NCBI GenBank assembly: GCA_026987195.1
Contig: JALSNC010000117.1
Span: 1 to 45,167 of the forward strand
Direction: 5' to 3'
Length of the DNA: 45,167 nucleotides
Origin: Desulfobulbaceae bacterium
GTDB lineage: Bacteria; Desulfobacterota; Desulfobulbia; Desulfobulbales; Desulfobulbaceae
Each line of letters begins with the position of its first letter. Within the stretch, counting starts at the first letter, position 1. The translations under genes were made by a program, and so were the position numbers. The notes below the pieces were generated by a model that saw nothing but the letters and a program-made list of their open reading frames with translations, was not told where the DNA came from and ran no database searches. Shown piece by piece: positions 7,930 through 16,830 of the stretch.

Positions 7930-7959
7930 CCGACGGTCCCGGCTCCCCTCCGGTAGGTA
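7930..7959 (+). promoter_or_regulatory. Phage promoter motif, copy 1
   Basis: CCGAC (7930-7934), 15 bases, then CCGGTAGGTA (7950-7959). It lies just after the sigma gene and about 100 bases before the first gene of the replication/recombination block. It is the first of six copies with identical spacing. Confidence 0.75.
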
Positions 7960-8059
7960 AGGAACGGGTTCGGGAAACGGGTCGCCGGCAGGCGGCCCGG
8001 ATCCCGGACCCGGGGCGCCCCTCCCATGAACCGCAAGCGACGGGAACGGAGGCAAAGTC

Positions 8060-8452
8060 ATGACAAATCGACAGGACAGGCGATTTGGACGCGCCGAAGG
8101 CGCGCCCGAAGGGTGCACGCCACGGATGGTGTGCATCAAACGCGACATCTACCGATACAACTTCTCCGACGACGTTCCTTTCCGGGATGTCGAGGAGTCG
8201 CTGCTCCTTGCGGTGCTGGCGACGGAGAGCCTGCACGGGCGCTCCCTGGTGCGTCTCGACGCATCCTTCTGCCTGGACGAGAAGAAGCGGGCCTGCGTGG
8301 TCGACGCGGGCACCGAGGTGGGGCGCCACATCGCGCGCATCTTCACCGGCTTCCTGACGCGGGAGTTCGGCGAGGAGGCCTTCAAGGTCGAGCGGGTCGA
8401 CGAGACGCAAGCGCCGCACGCCCCGCTCCGTGCCATGGGGGCGGCGCGATGA
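8060..8452 (+). CDS. Small unknown protein with a palindromic element at its N-terminus
   Basis: This 130-residue protein opens the replication block, with GGAGG about seven bases before the ATG. Codons 2-27 are encoded by a copy of the 78-bp palindromic element (NRQDRRFGRAEGAPEG..PRMVCIK). The native protein probably begins around RDIYRYNFSDDVPFRDVEESLLLAVLATESLHG. The core looks like a small alpha/beta domain (VRLDASFCLDEKKRACVVDAG) ending in a helix (IARIFTGFLTREFGEEAF). I do not recognise the family. The stop overlaps the start of the nuclease gene (ATGA). Confidence 0.65.
   Translation: MTNRQDRRFGRAEGAPEGCTPRMVCIKRDIYRYNFSDDVPFRDVEESLLLAVLATESLHGRSLVRLDASFCLDEKKRACVVDAGTEVGRHIARIFTGFLTREFGEEAFKVERVDETQAPHAPLRAMGAAR
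8062..8138 (+). repeat. Palindromic element copy 1 (in frame, N-terminal)
   Basis: One of four related elements of about 78 bp. Its hairpins are AAATCG/CGATTT, GCGCC-gaa-GGCGC and an imperfect TGCAC/GTGCA stem. It enters the downstream gene in frame and supplies its first codons, using the frame that reads NRQD..FGRA.GAPEG. Confidence 0.75.
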
Positions 8453-9465
8453 GCGGCCCTGTGCTCACCACCTACTCGATGTGGAGCCTGTTCCGGAACT
8501 GCCGGAAGGCCTGCGAGTGGCGCTACATCCACGAGCTGGTGCCGCTCGAGCGCGACCACAACCTCTCCTTCGGCTCGCTGATCCACGAGTGCCTGGAGAT
8601 CTGGCACCGGGACCGGAACCTGCCCGCGGTGCTGGACCACATCGACCGGGCGTGCCCCAACAGGGCCCAGGACGAGCGCGAGCAGCGCGACTGGCACCTG
8701 GCCACCGCCATGATGAAGGGTTACGCCGCGCGCTACCCCACCGAGGAGTTCGAGGTCGTCGCGCTGGAGAAGACCTTCGAGGGGAAGATCGTCAATCCCG
8801 CCACGGGCGCTTCGAGCCGGAGCTTCGTGCTGGCCGGCAGGGTGGACGGGATCGTCCGGATCGGCGACGAGCATTTCCTGCTGGAGCACAAGACCGCCTC
8901 GCAGATCGACGCCGACTACCTGGAGCGCCTGTGGACCGACTTCCAGATCATTCTCTACGCCTGGTACGTCGAGCGGACGCTGGGGCTGCGCATCGCGGGG
9001 ATCATCTACAACATCCTGGTCAAGGCGCGTCTCCAGCAGGGCCGCGGCGAAACCGAGGCCGAGTTCGAGGAGCGGCGGCGGAAGCTGGCCGCACGCTCCA
9101 AGACCGGCAAGAGCTCCGCCAGGCGCAGGCTCCCCGAGAGTGACGAGGCGTTCCAGGAGCGTCTGGCCGCCAAGTACGCGGAGCCCGGGATGTTCCACCG
9201 GGAGACCCTCTACATCTCCCGCGACCAGTTCGCCGCCCTGCAGGCGGAGCTCTGGGAGCTGACCCAGGCCTTTCTCGACGCCAGGCGGCGGGGCGCTTTC
9301 TACCGGAACACCGCGTTCTGTTTCCACTACCGGCGCCCCTGCGCCTACTTCCCGCTCTGCCGTTCCGGCGGAAGTCCCAACGTCATCGAGAACCTGTACC
9401 GGAAAGTCCCCCCGCATGAAGAGCTGCGGGACGGGTCCTCGTGCGAAGAGGCCCCGGCGTTCTGA
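8449..9465 (+). CDS. PD-(D/E)XK nuclease of the RecB/AddB type, probably with an iron-sulfur cluster
   Basis: This 338-residue protein starts at ATG 8449, overlapping the previous stop. The nuclease core is clear: early YSMWSLFRNCRKACEWRYI and LSFGSLIHECLE, then GRVDGIV with catalytic Asp133 and LLEHKTA with Glu146 and Lys148, then the QIILYAW helix of RecB-type nucleases. Cys18/Cys22 together with three Cys near the C-terminus (FCFHYRRPCAYFPLC) match the spacing logic of AddB/Cas4-type 4Fe-4S nucleases. It should process DNA ends for phage recombination together with the Sak4-like ATPase downstream. A charged insertion (about residues 205-235) is unusual but not disruptive. Confidence 0.88.
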   Translation: MSGPVLTTYSMWSLFRNCRKACEWRYIHELVPLERDHNLSFGSLIHECLEIWHRDRNLPAVLDHIDRACPNRAQDEREQRDWHLATAMMKGYAARYPTEEFEVVALEKTFEGKIVNPATGASSRSFVLAGRVDGIVRIGDEHFLLEHKTASQIDADYLERLWTDFQIILYAWYVERTLGLRIAGIIYNILVKARLQQGRGETEAEFEERRRKLAARSKTGKSSARRRLPESDEAFQERLAAKYAEPGMFHRETLYISRDQFAALQAELWELTQAFLDARRRGAFYRNTAFCFHYRRPCAYFPLCRSGGSPNVIENLYRKVPPHEELRDGSSCEEAPAF

Positions 9466-9489
9466 GGACACGAAGAAGGAGGAACGAAA

Positions 9490-10278
9490 ATGCTGCCCAC
9501 GAAGAAAACCCCGCCCAAGCAGGCCCTGGCCGGTCTCACGGTGCTGGTCTACGGCCCGAGCAAGATCGGCAAGTCGACCTGGTGTTCGCAGGCCGACGGC
9601 GCGCTGTTCCTGGCCACGGAGCCGGGCCTGAACGCCCTGGAGGTGTACCAGGCGCCGGTGAACAGCTGGGAGGAGCTGCTCGCCGCCTGCGGCGAGATCG
9701 CCGAAGGCAAGCACGGCTTCAAGACCGTGGTGCTCGACACCGTCGACAACGCCTACCGCATGTGCGCGGACTACATCTGCAAGAAGTTCAAGATCGAGCA
9801 CGAGTCGGACCTCGGCTACGGCAAGGGCTATGCCCTCATCAACAACGAGTTCCATCGCGTCCTGACCAAGCTCGCCTTTCTGCCCTACGGGCTCTTCCTC
9901 GTCTCCCATTCCCAGGAGAAGGAGATCGAGACCCGCACGGGCAAGCACACGCGCATCGTCCCGACCCTTCCGGACAAGGCGCGGAAGATCGTGCTCGGGA
10001 TGGTGGACCTGATCCTCTTCTGCGACCTGGAGGTCACCCCCGGTCCGGACGGGAAGCCCACGGTCCGCCGGGTGATGCGCACCAAGCCGAGCCCGAACTA
10101 CGAGGCGGGCGACCGCACCGGGCGCCTGCCGGAGGTCATCGACCTCGACTTCAGTGTTTTCCTGGAAGCGTTCAACAAGCCGACGGCCGCGCCCAAGGCG
10201 GGTGCCTCGCGGCCGAGTGTGGCGCCGCGGGAAGCGCAGCCCCGGTCCGCTGCCCCCGCCGGCAAACAGGCCAAGTAA
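9490..10278 (+). CDS. Sak4-like RecA-fold ATPase (phage recombinase)
   Basis: This 262-residue protein has AAGAAGGAGG before its start. The Walker A motif is GPSKIGKST (residues 22-30). The Walker B strand is FKTVVLDTVD, with Asp83. The fold and order match the phage AAA/RecA-like nucleotide-binding family that includes Sak4 single-strand annealing recombinases. Such proteins pair single strands with help from an SSB-like protein, and DUF669 follows immediately. The C-terminal 40 residues are Pro/Ala-rich and probably flexible, perhaps for contacts with the single-strand-binding partner. Confidence 0.85.
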   Translation: MLPTKKTPPKQALAGLTVLVYGPSKIGKSTWCSQADGALFLATEPGLNALEVYQAPVNSWEELLAACGEIAEGKHGFKTVVLDTVDNAYRMCADYICKKFKIEHESDLGYGKGYALINNEFHRVLTKLAFLPYGLFLVSHSQEKEIETRTGKHTRIVPTLPDKARKIVLGMVDLILFCDLEVTPGPDGKPTVRRVMRTKPSPNYEAGDRTGRLPEVIDLDFSVFLEAFNKPTAAPKAGASRPSVAPREAQPRSAAPAGKQAK

Positions 10279-10294
10279 ATAGGAGGAAAAGACC

Positions 10295-10789
10295 ATGCCG
10301 AGAGACGACTTCGCAGACACCTATCCCATGCACGGCGGCGAGGACATCGACCTCACGCAGTTCGACGAGGACTTCGCCGAGGCCGAGGTGGAGGAGCGCG
10401 ACTTCGAGCCGATCCCCGACGGCAAGTACCAGGTCAACGTCGAGCGGGTGGAGCTGACGCGCGCCCAGACCTCGGGCAACCCGATGCTCAAGTGGACCCT
10501 GCGCATCATCGCGCCCCGTTTCCGCGGGCGGCTGCTCTGGCGCAACAACGTCATGGCGACGCGCGAGAACATCAAGTGGCTCAAGACCGACCTGCACACC
10601 TGCGGGCTCGACCTGGAGAAGCTCTCCGACCTCCCGGCCAACCTGGAGAAGCTCATCGGCGTGAAGCTGGAGGTCACCAAGCGCACGCGGGGCGAGAACG
10701 AAAACGTCTACTTCAACCGGCGCATCGTGCTCGAGGACGGCGGGGACGACTACGACGCGGCGGCCAAAGACGCCCTGGTCCCGTTCTGA
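10295..10789 (+). CDS. DUF669 protein, probable single-strand DNA-binding partner
   Basis: This 164-residue protein has GGAGG eight bases before its ATG. The core (PDGKYQVNVERVELTRAQTSGNPMLKWTLRII, quoted in parts: GKYQVNVERVEL, NPMLKWTLRI) and KLIGVKLEVTKRTRGENENVYFNR match DUF669. These are small beta-rich phage proteins that usually sit beside Sak4-like recombinases and act as SSB-like factors. The N-terminus and the C-terminal tail (DGGDDYDAAAKDALVPF) are acidic. The tail ends in an aromatic residue, as SSB tails do, which suggests protein-recruiting behaviour; this is inference. Confidence 0.85.
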   Translation: MPRDDFADTYPMHGGEDIDLTQFDEDFAEAEVEERDFEPIPDGKYQVNVERVELTRAQTSGNPMLKWTLRIIAPRFRGRLLWRNNVMATRENIKWLKTDLHTCGLDLEKLSDLPANLEKLIGVKLEVTKRTRGENENVYFNRRIVLEDGGDDYDAAAKDALVPF

Positions 10790-10790
10790 C

Positions 10791-11255
10791 GTGGACCGGG
10801 TCCGCATCGTAGTCGACACCAGGGAGCAGGAGCCTTACGCCTTCGATCCCCAGCGCGTGACGGTCGTCCGCCGCGCGCTGCCCGCCGGGGATTACTCCGT
10901 GGAAGGCTGGGAAGGCGCGGTGGCGGTGGAGCGCAAGACCCTCGAGGACTTCGTCTCCACCGTCATCCGCGGCCGGGCCCGCTTCCGCAAGGAGCTCCGC
11001 CGCCTGGAGGAGTACGAGGCCGCTTGCGTGGTGGTCGAGGCCGACCTGCGGGACCTCCTGCTCGGACGCTTCCGCAGCGGCGCCCATCCCAACGCCGTTC
11101 TCGGGGCCGTCCTCTCCATCGTCGTCGACTACCGCATCCCGGTCTTCTTCTGCTCCGACCGGCAGACCGCCTGCCGGTTCGTCGAGGGGTTCCTGCTCAG
11201 GTTCCACCGGAAGGTTGGCAATCGATGCGAAGACGAAACAGCAAAGACATCGTGA
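10791..11255 (+). CDS. ERCC4-domain nuclease
   Basis: This 154-residue protein starts at a GTG one base after the DUF669 stop. It has the compact ERCC4 (XPF/Mus81-type) nuclease motifs: VDTREQ (Asp9, Glu12), GDYSVEG (Asp34) and VERKTLEDF (Glu47-Arg48-Lys49). This is the GDx(n)ERKx3D pattern of structure-specific endonucleases. There is no helicase or HhH domain, so it is a stand-alone nuclease. It probably cuts branched intermediates made by the neighbouring recombination proteins. The helicase gene starts 31 bases before its stop. Confidence 0.88.
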   Translation: MDRVRIVVDTREQEPYAFDPQRVTVVRRALPAGDYSVEGWEGAVAVERKTLEDFVSTVIRGRARFRKELRRLEEYEAACVVVEADLRDLLLGRFRSGAHPNAVLGAVLSIVVDYRIPVFFCSDRQTACRFVEGFLLRFHRKVGNRCEDETAKTS

Positions 11256-13432
11256 CCGTCCGCGGGCGGATCGACGCCGTGTTTTACGCCGGGCCGCGTT
11301 TCTCGGCCGGCAGGCTCGTCACGGTCTCCGGCGACGAGATCCAGTTCGCGGGCCGCCTGTTCGCCCGCGAGCACGAGCCGGTGGTCCTTACCGGACGCTG
11401 GGTCACCCATCCCAAGTACGGCCGGCAGCTCGAGGTCGAGGCCATGGAATACGACCTGGAGCTGGATATCGACGGGCTTGCCCACTACCTGGCCAATCAT
11501 CCCGACATCAAGGGGATCGGTCCGGTCAAGGCGAAGCTGATCGCCGAGCGGTTCGGCCGCGACTTCGACCGGGTGATCACCGAGGAACCCGAGACCGTTG
11601 CCGAGGCGGCGCGGCTGCCCCTGGAGGCGGTACACAGGCTGCGCGACGAGTGGAGCAAGACGAAGGAGATCAACAAGGCCATCACCTGGCTCGCCGCCTT
11701 CGGACTGACCCACCACCAGGTCACCAGCCTGGTCAAGAAGCTCGGCAACAACGTCTTGGGGATGCTGCGGGAGGACCCGTACCTCATCGTCCGGGAGGTG
11801 CGCGGGTTCGGATTCAAGCGGGTGGACAAGATCGCCCGCAAGATGGGCACGCCCAAGGAGGAGCCGGCGCGGATCCGGGCCGGGATCCTCTATTGCATGA
11901 ACGAGGCGCTGGACCAGGGCGACTGCTGGGTCGAGTACGAGGAGCTGGTGGACCGGGCGAACACGCTCCTGGTCATGGACGTCCTCGACAGCCGCGAGCG
12001 CATCGAGCGGGCGCTGGATGCCCTGATCGATGCGGAAGCGCTCTCCTGCACCGCCCACGGCGGGCGTTTCCTCGTCGCCAGGCCCGACATCCGGAGGATG
12101 GAAGAGGACCTGGCCGGGATGCTCCGCGAGGGCGGACGGCCCAACCCGCACTTCTCCGGGAAGGACGACCCGGCAGGTCTCGTGGACCGGATCGCCCCGG
12201 ATCTCAACGAGGGACAACGCGACGCCGTCCTCGCGGCGCTCTCTCACGCGGTCACCCTCATCTCGGGCGGGGCGGGCAGCGGGAAGACCTTCACCGTCTC
12301 GGCCATCACGAACATCTACGAGGAACACGGCCTCCACGTGATCCTCGCCGCACCCACGGGCAAGGCCGCCAAGCGGCTTGAGGAGGTCGTGGGCCGCCCG
12401 GCGAGCACCATCCATCGGCTGCTCGGCTTCGACGGCAAGGACTTCGCCCGCGGGCCGGAGGATCCCATCGACGCCGACGTGGTGGTGGTCGACGAGGTCT
12501 CGATGGTGGACGTGCCGCTGGCCTGGCACCTGTTCCGGACCATAGACCCGGCGCGGACCGCCGTGGTGCTGGTGGGCGACCACAACCAGCTCCCGCCCGT
12601 GGGGCCGGGCAACCTGCTCCGGGACCTGATCCAGACCGGTGCGGCGCCCACGGTGATCCTCGACAAGGTGGTCCGGCAGGCCGGCGTCCTGAAGGAAAAC
12701 AGCACCGCCGTGCTCCGGGGCGAGGTGCGCAAGACCAGCGAGCCCGAGGCCTCGGGCCGGAGGGCGTGGTACCTGGTCGACCAGTTCACCGACCAGTGGG
12801 ATGCGCAGCGGTTTCTCCTCGAGCTGTTCGAGAGCGTGCTGCGCGAGCGCCTGGGGTTCGACCTCGTGAGCGACGTCCAGGTGCTGACGCCGACCCACAA
12901 GGGCCCGCTCGGCACCCGCGCGCTCAACGAGGAGCTCCAGCGGCTGATCCAGAAGAAGCTCTGGGGCGTCGACGCACCCGTGCCGAAGCCGGGCCGCAGG
13001 CCCAAGTTCCTCGTCCACGACAAGGTCATCCAGACCCGCAACAACTACGACCTGGGCGTCATGAACGGCGCGATGGGCATCGTGACCCACGTGGGGAGGG
13101 ACGGTTCGCTCGTCGTCGAGTTCGACGGCATGCCGGTGGAGATAGAGGCCGGCTCGCCGAACCTCCAGGACCTGCAGCTCGCCTACGCGCTCACGATCCA
13201 CAAGGCCCAGGGCTCCGAGTTCCCGTGCGCCATCGTCGTCGTGCACAAGGCCCACGCCTTCATGCACCACCGCAACCTCTTCTACACCGGCGTGACCCGG
13301 GCCAAGGAGACGGCGGTCGTCATCGGTGACCGCTGGGGGATCACGAACTGCGCCAGGAAACGCCATCTCGACGAGCGGAAGACCTTCCTCTCACTCCTTC
13401 TCGCCGAGGCGGCGGAGAACGGAACCCCGTAG
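11225..13432 (+). CDS. RecD2-like superfamily 1B DNA helicase
   Basis: 735 residues. The start at ATG 11225 lies inside the ERCC4 gene. The N-terminal OB-like part and an HhH region (IDGLAHYLANHP, GIGPVKAKLIAERFG, about 82-115) are typical of RecD2. The helicase core has Walker A GGAGSGKT (348-355), Walker B VVVDEVSMV (about 419-427), GDHNQLPPVG (motif III), VLTPTHKGPLGT, ALTIHKAQGSEFP (motif V) and FYTGVTRAKE (motif VI). It is a 5'-to-3' helicase by family. It closes the recombination set and precedes the primase-helicase. There are no missing key residues. Confidence 0.92.
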   Translation: MRRRNSKDIVTVRGRIDAVFYAGPRFSAGRLVTVSGDEIQFAGRLFAREHEPVVLTGRWVTHPKYGRQLEVEAMEYDLELDIDGLAHYLANHPDIKGIGPVKAKLIAERFGRDFDRVITEEPETVAEAARLPLEAVHRLRDEWSKTKEINKAITWLAAFGLTHHQVTSLVKKLGNNVLGMLREDPYLIVREVRGFGFKRVDKIARKMGTPKEEPARIRAGILYCMNEALDQGDCWVEYEELVDRANTLLVMDVLDSRERIERALDALIDAEALSCTAHGGRFLVARPDIRRMEEDLAGMLREGGRPNPHFSGKDDPAGLVDRIAPDLNEGQRDAVLAALSHAVTLISGGAGSGKTFTVSAITNIYEEHGLHVILAAPTGKAAKRLEEVVGRPASTIHRLLGFDGKDFARGPEDPIDADVVVVDEVSMVDVPLAWHLFRTIDPARTAVVLVGDHNQLPPVGPGNLLRDLIQTGAAPTVILDKVVRQAGVLKENSTAVLRGEVRKTSEPEASGRRAWYLVDQFTDQWDAQRFLLELFESVLRERLGFDLVSDVQVLTPTHKGPLGTRALNEELQRLIQKKLWGVDAPVPKPGRRPKFLVHDKVIQTRNNYDLGVMNGAMGIVTHVGRDGSLVVEFDGMPVEIEAGSPNLQDLQLAYALTIHKAQGSEFPCAIVVVHKAHAFMHHRNLFYTGVTRAKETAVVIGDRWGITNCARKRHLDERKTFLSLLLAEAAENGTP

Positions 13433-13460
13433 GGACGAACATGGAGGAAGCGGGCGCGAC

Positions 13461-16400
13461 ATGGCCAGAGCGTCGATGGACAACGTCAAGGAGTACTACC
13501 GGCTGATCACGGAGATCGACATCGGTCTCGTGGCCCGCGAACTCCTCGGCGCCCGCATCCTCCAGGAAAACGCCCGCCTGCTCCAGTGCGACTGCCCCAA
13601 CCACAAGAGCAACTCCCGCCGGTCCCTGCACGTCATGCTCGACAAGCAGGGCTGGTACTGCTTCGGCTGCGGGGTCGGCGGCGACGTGCTCCAGCTCGTG
13701 GAGTTCATCCAGTCCGGCGAGGTGACCACCGGGCGGTCCGGTCCCATGCCGGAGAGCCATCGCCGGGCGCGCGACTACCTGGCCGCCAAGGCGGGCCTTC
13801 CGCCGCTCGCCCAGTACGGACTTCCTCCGGACCGCCTGCGCGAGACCGAGGCGCAGCGCTGCCTGGAACTGCGCGTCCAGGAAGCCCTGACGGCCCTGGC
13901 CTCCTTCTACCACCGCCGCCTCAGGGATTCGCCGGAGGTCCTGGACTGGCTGCGCACGCGGTACCGGATCTCCGACGAGACCATCGACGCCCTGAGCATA
14001 GGCTACGCCGACAACGGCCCCTGGAAGGACGACGACGGCCGGGAACACCCCGGCGTGATCACGGCGCTGACCAGGGGGGAAGCGGACTTCAGCCTGCGTG
14101 AGCTCGCCGCGACCGGGGCCTTCCGCCCGACGAGCCAGGACGGCCTCGAACCGTTCTTCGAGGGACGGATCGTCTTCCCCTACTGGAGCCGCGGCCGCGT
14201 GGTCTTCATGATCGGGCGGAAGACGCCCTGGACGCCGGACCGGCCCTGGGAGCAGGGAAAGTACAAGAAGCTTCCGGTCCACGACGACCACTCGCGCAAG
14301 CACATCGCCCCCTGCATCAACAACGGCTACCTATTCAACGAGGACTGCCTGCTGGCCCGCCCCGAGCGGGTCATCATCACCGAGGGGGTGACCGACTGCA
14401 TCTCGCTGATGGAGCACGGGTTCCCGGCGGTCTCCCCGGTCACGGTGAGGATCCGCGCCTCCGACTGGGAGCGGCTCCTGCCCAAGCTCCGCGGCGTGAA
14501 GACGGTCTACATCTGCCAGGACAACGAGGTCTCCCAGGCCGGGCTCAACGGGGCCCTGAAAACCGCGAGCGTCCTCGCCGAGCACAAGATCCAGGTGAGG
14601 CTCGTCGTCCTCCCGCTGGACGAGCGGCAGGAGGAGGCACGGCGGAACTTGAGGGAATGCTTCGGCCTCGACGCGGCGGTGGGCCCCCGCGAGCTCGCCA
14701 GGCGGCTCGAAGGCCGCCCGCAGGCGGACATCGAGGAGGCCGGGAAGCTCCTGGCCGCTGCCAAGATCGACGTCAACGACTACTTCGCTTCCGGCCGCAC
14801 GAAGGAGGACTTCGAGGGGCTGCTCCGGGAGGCCCAGACCCCGCTCGAGTTCAGCGTCTCCCGCCTGCCGACCGACGTCCCCGAGGACGAACGCAACCGG
14901 CGGCTGGAACCGGTCCTGCAGGAAGTGGCGCGGCTCGCGCCCCTGGAGCAGAACCGCCACCTGAAGCTCATCCAGGAGCGGTACGGCAAGTCCAGTCTCA
15001 CGCTGGCCACGCTGCGCGAGCAGGTGCGGGCCGTCCAGAAGGAACGACGCTCGCAGGCCAGGCAGGAGAAGAAACGCGAGAAACGCCGCACCGGCGCGCC
15101 GCCCGGCTCCTGTCGCGCCCGGATCGAGCAGGTGATGATCGAGACCGAGGAGGAGACCGGGGCGCCGGACTACACCCGCGTGGCCGAGGCCGCCTTCGAA
15201 TGGTTCGCCGCAAACGGCGCGCGCTTCTTCCGCACTTCCTGCGGCGAGCCGTTCATGTTCTTCGAGGACGCCATCTTCTGGATGGACAGCACGGACCGCG
15301 GCCGCAAGAGGCTCTACTCGTCGACCATCTACAAGCACACCGGCCTGGTGCAGACGACCGGCGGCGGACGGACCTTCTACGAGGTGCTGGCCAACCTCGC
15401 GGTGGAGCGCGGGCAGGTGCGGGACCACTTCTCCTGGCTCCACACGGACGTGGCGAACTACACCGTCTACTTCAACCTCAACAACGCCGACCACGAGATC
15501 GCCAGGATCACGCCGGACGGGATTGACATCCTCAAGAACGGAGGGAACGCCGACGGGGTGATCCTGGACGGCTCGCGCAAGATGGCGCCGATCCGTTTCC
15601 TGGGCGACGCGGACCCCGAGGAGGCCGACCGCCTCCTGGTGGAGCTGATCCTGGACAACATGACCTGCGCCCCGGGCGACCGGTCCCTGATCCTCTCGTG
15701 GCTGTCCTGCTTCCTGCTCATCGACTTCGCGGGGACGCGGCCGATGACGCGCTTCGAAGGGCCCGCCGGCTCGGGCAAGACCACGGCCAGCAAGCTCATC
15801 TCCGCGCTGCTCTACGGCGAGCCCCAGCAGAAGAAGAGCACCGACGCGGCCAACTACACCGACGGCTCCCAGAACCCGCTCATCGTCCTCGACAACATCG
15901 AGGTCAAGCAGATGACCGAGGACCTCACCACCTTCATCCTCACCAGCATCACGGGGATCGCCAAGGAGAAGCGCAAGAGCGGCACCGACACCGAGACCGT
16001 CATCGAGCGCACCAAGTGCCTGCTCAACACCACCGGCATCGAGCCCCTGGACGGCGAGCTGGCGGAGATCCTCTCCCGCTCCTTCATCATCCGCTTCGAC
16101 ATGGACGAGCAGGCCAGCGACTGCTTCCTCGAGGCGAAGGTCCTGGCCGCCATCCGCGAGCATCGCGACCTGATCATCTCCGCCCTGATGAAACGCACCA
16201 GCCACGTGCTGGCCATGCTGCGGGACGGGGCGCAGGAGAAGGTGATGCGCCTGCTCCACCGGACCCTGGGAAACCACAACAAGCGGCGCTGCAACGACTA
16301 TCTCAGTCTGATGTACCTCATGATGCTGGCCGGCGAGCCGCAGGAGGAGATCGACCGGGCGCTCGAGGAGCTCCACCCGCAGTTCCTCGACCGGATCGCC

Positions 16401-16805
16401 TCGCTCAACAGCGTCAGCATGGAGACCGCGCGGGAATCCAATCCCATCGCCACGGCCCTGGCCGCGCTCTTCAAGGCCTACCGCCACGCCCTGGAGGCCG
16501 ACCACGAGAGCACGGCGCTCAACGTGACCAAGACCAACAAGGCCGCGTTCCTCGAGCGCTACCAGCTCGACTTTAGGGACGAGAACACCATCGAGGGCGT
16601 CCTGGCGCGCGACCTCTTCATCGCCCTCAAGCGGCTGGCCAAGGATTTCGGCCTGTCCTTCAACATGAACTCCGTCCAGCAGTTCGCCCAGAGGTTCTCC
16701 AACGACCTGGAGACGATTCGGGAGGCAGGTTTCGAAATAACGGTCAACAGGCCGGAAACCATAGGGCACCGCACCGCCACCTATGACATTGCTTATTGGG
16801 ATTGA
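13461..16805 (+). CDS. Phage primase-helicase (CHC2 zinc finger, TOPRIM, C-terminal ATPase)
   Basis: 1114 residues from ATG 13461 (ATG 13476 is possible). The zinc finger uses Cys45, His48, Cys67 and Cys70 (CPNH...CFGC). The TOPRIM domain begins at VIITEGVTDC (Glu308), with an acidic YICQDNE strand at about 350. The C-terminal half has an ATPase with Walker A EGPAGSGKTT (767-774) and a probable Walker B PLIVLDNIE. This makes a single polypeptide able to prime and unwind at a phage origin. A basic, Gln/Arg-rich linker (KKREKRRTG) joins the two halves. A repeat-rich origin candidate lies 1.6 kb downstream, separated by AbiE cargo. Confidence 0.9.
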   Translation: MARASMDNVKEYYRLITEIDIGLVARELLGARILQENARLLQCDCPNHKSNSRRSLHVMLDKQGWYCFGCGVGGDVLQLVEFIQSGEVTTGRSGPMPESHRRARDYLAAKAGLPPLAQYGLPPDRLRETEAQRCLELRVQEALTALASFYHRRLRDSPEVLDWLRTRYRISDETIDALSIGYADNGPWKDDDGREHPGVITALTRGEADFSLRELAATGAFRPTSQDGLEPFFEGRIVFPYWSRGRVVFMIGRKTPWTPDRPWEQGKYKKLPVHDDHSRKHIAPCINNGYLFNEDCLLARPERVIITEGVTDCISLMEHGFPAVSPVTVRIRASDWERLLPKLRGVKTVYICQDNEVSQAGLNGALKTASVLAEHKIQVRLVVLPLDERQEEARRNLRECFGLDAAVGPRELARRLEGRPQADIEEAGKLLAAAKIDVNDYFASGRTKEDFEGLLREAQTPLEFSVSRLPTDVPEDERNRRLEPVLQEVARLAPLEQNRHLKLIQERYGKSSLTLATLREQVRAVQKERRSQARQEKKREKRRTGAPPGSCRARIEQVMIETEEETGAPDYTRVAEAAFEWFAANGARFFRTSCGEPFMFFEDAIFWMDSTDRGRKRLYSSTIYKHTGLVQTTGGGRTFYEVLANLAVERGQVRDHFSWLHTDVANYTVYFNLNNADHEIARITPDGIDILKNGGNADGVILDGSRKMAPIRFLGDADPEEADRLLVELILDNMTCAPGDRSLILSWLSCFLLIDFAGTRPMTRFEGPAGSGKTTASKLISALLYGEPQQKKSTDAANYTDGSQNPLIVLDNIEVKQMTEDLTTFILTSITGIAKEKRKSGTDTETVIERTKCLLNTTGIEPLDGELAEILSRSFIIRFDMDEQASDCFLEAKVLAAIREHRDLIISALMKRTSHVLAMLRDGAQEKVMRLLHRTLGNHNKRRCNDYLSLMYLMMLAGEPQEEIDRALEELHPQFLDRIASLNSVSMETARESNPIATALAALFKAYRHALEADHESTALNVTKTNKAAFLERYQLDFRDENTIEGVLARDLFIALKRLAKDFGLSFNMNSVQQFAQRFSNDLETIREAGFEITVNRPETIGHRTATYDIAYWD

Positions 16806-16830
16806 CGGAGTATTGGAGGAGAGAAACCGT

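Noticed and set aside
8449-9465. Cas4 nuclease
   Set aside because: The PD-(D/E)XK and Cys pattern is shared with Cas4, but the length, the internal insertion and the phage recombination neighbours favour a RecB/AddB-type phage nuclease.
8149-10320. Very long minus-strand open frames opposite known genes (for example 8149-10320, 11129-13366, 14331-16769, 26063-29197, 35280-38477)
   Set aside because: They mirror well-supported plus-strand genes in GC-rich DNA. High GC at third positions keeps the antisense frame open, and the translations show low-complexity Leu/Val/Asp/His-rich sequence with no domain.
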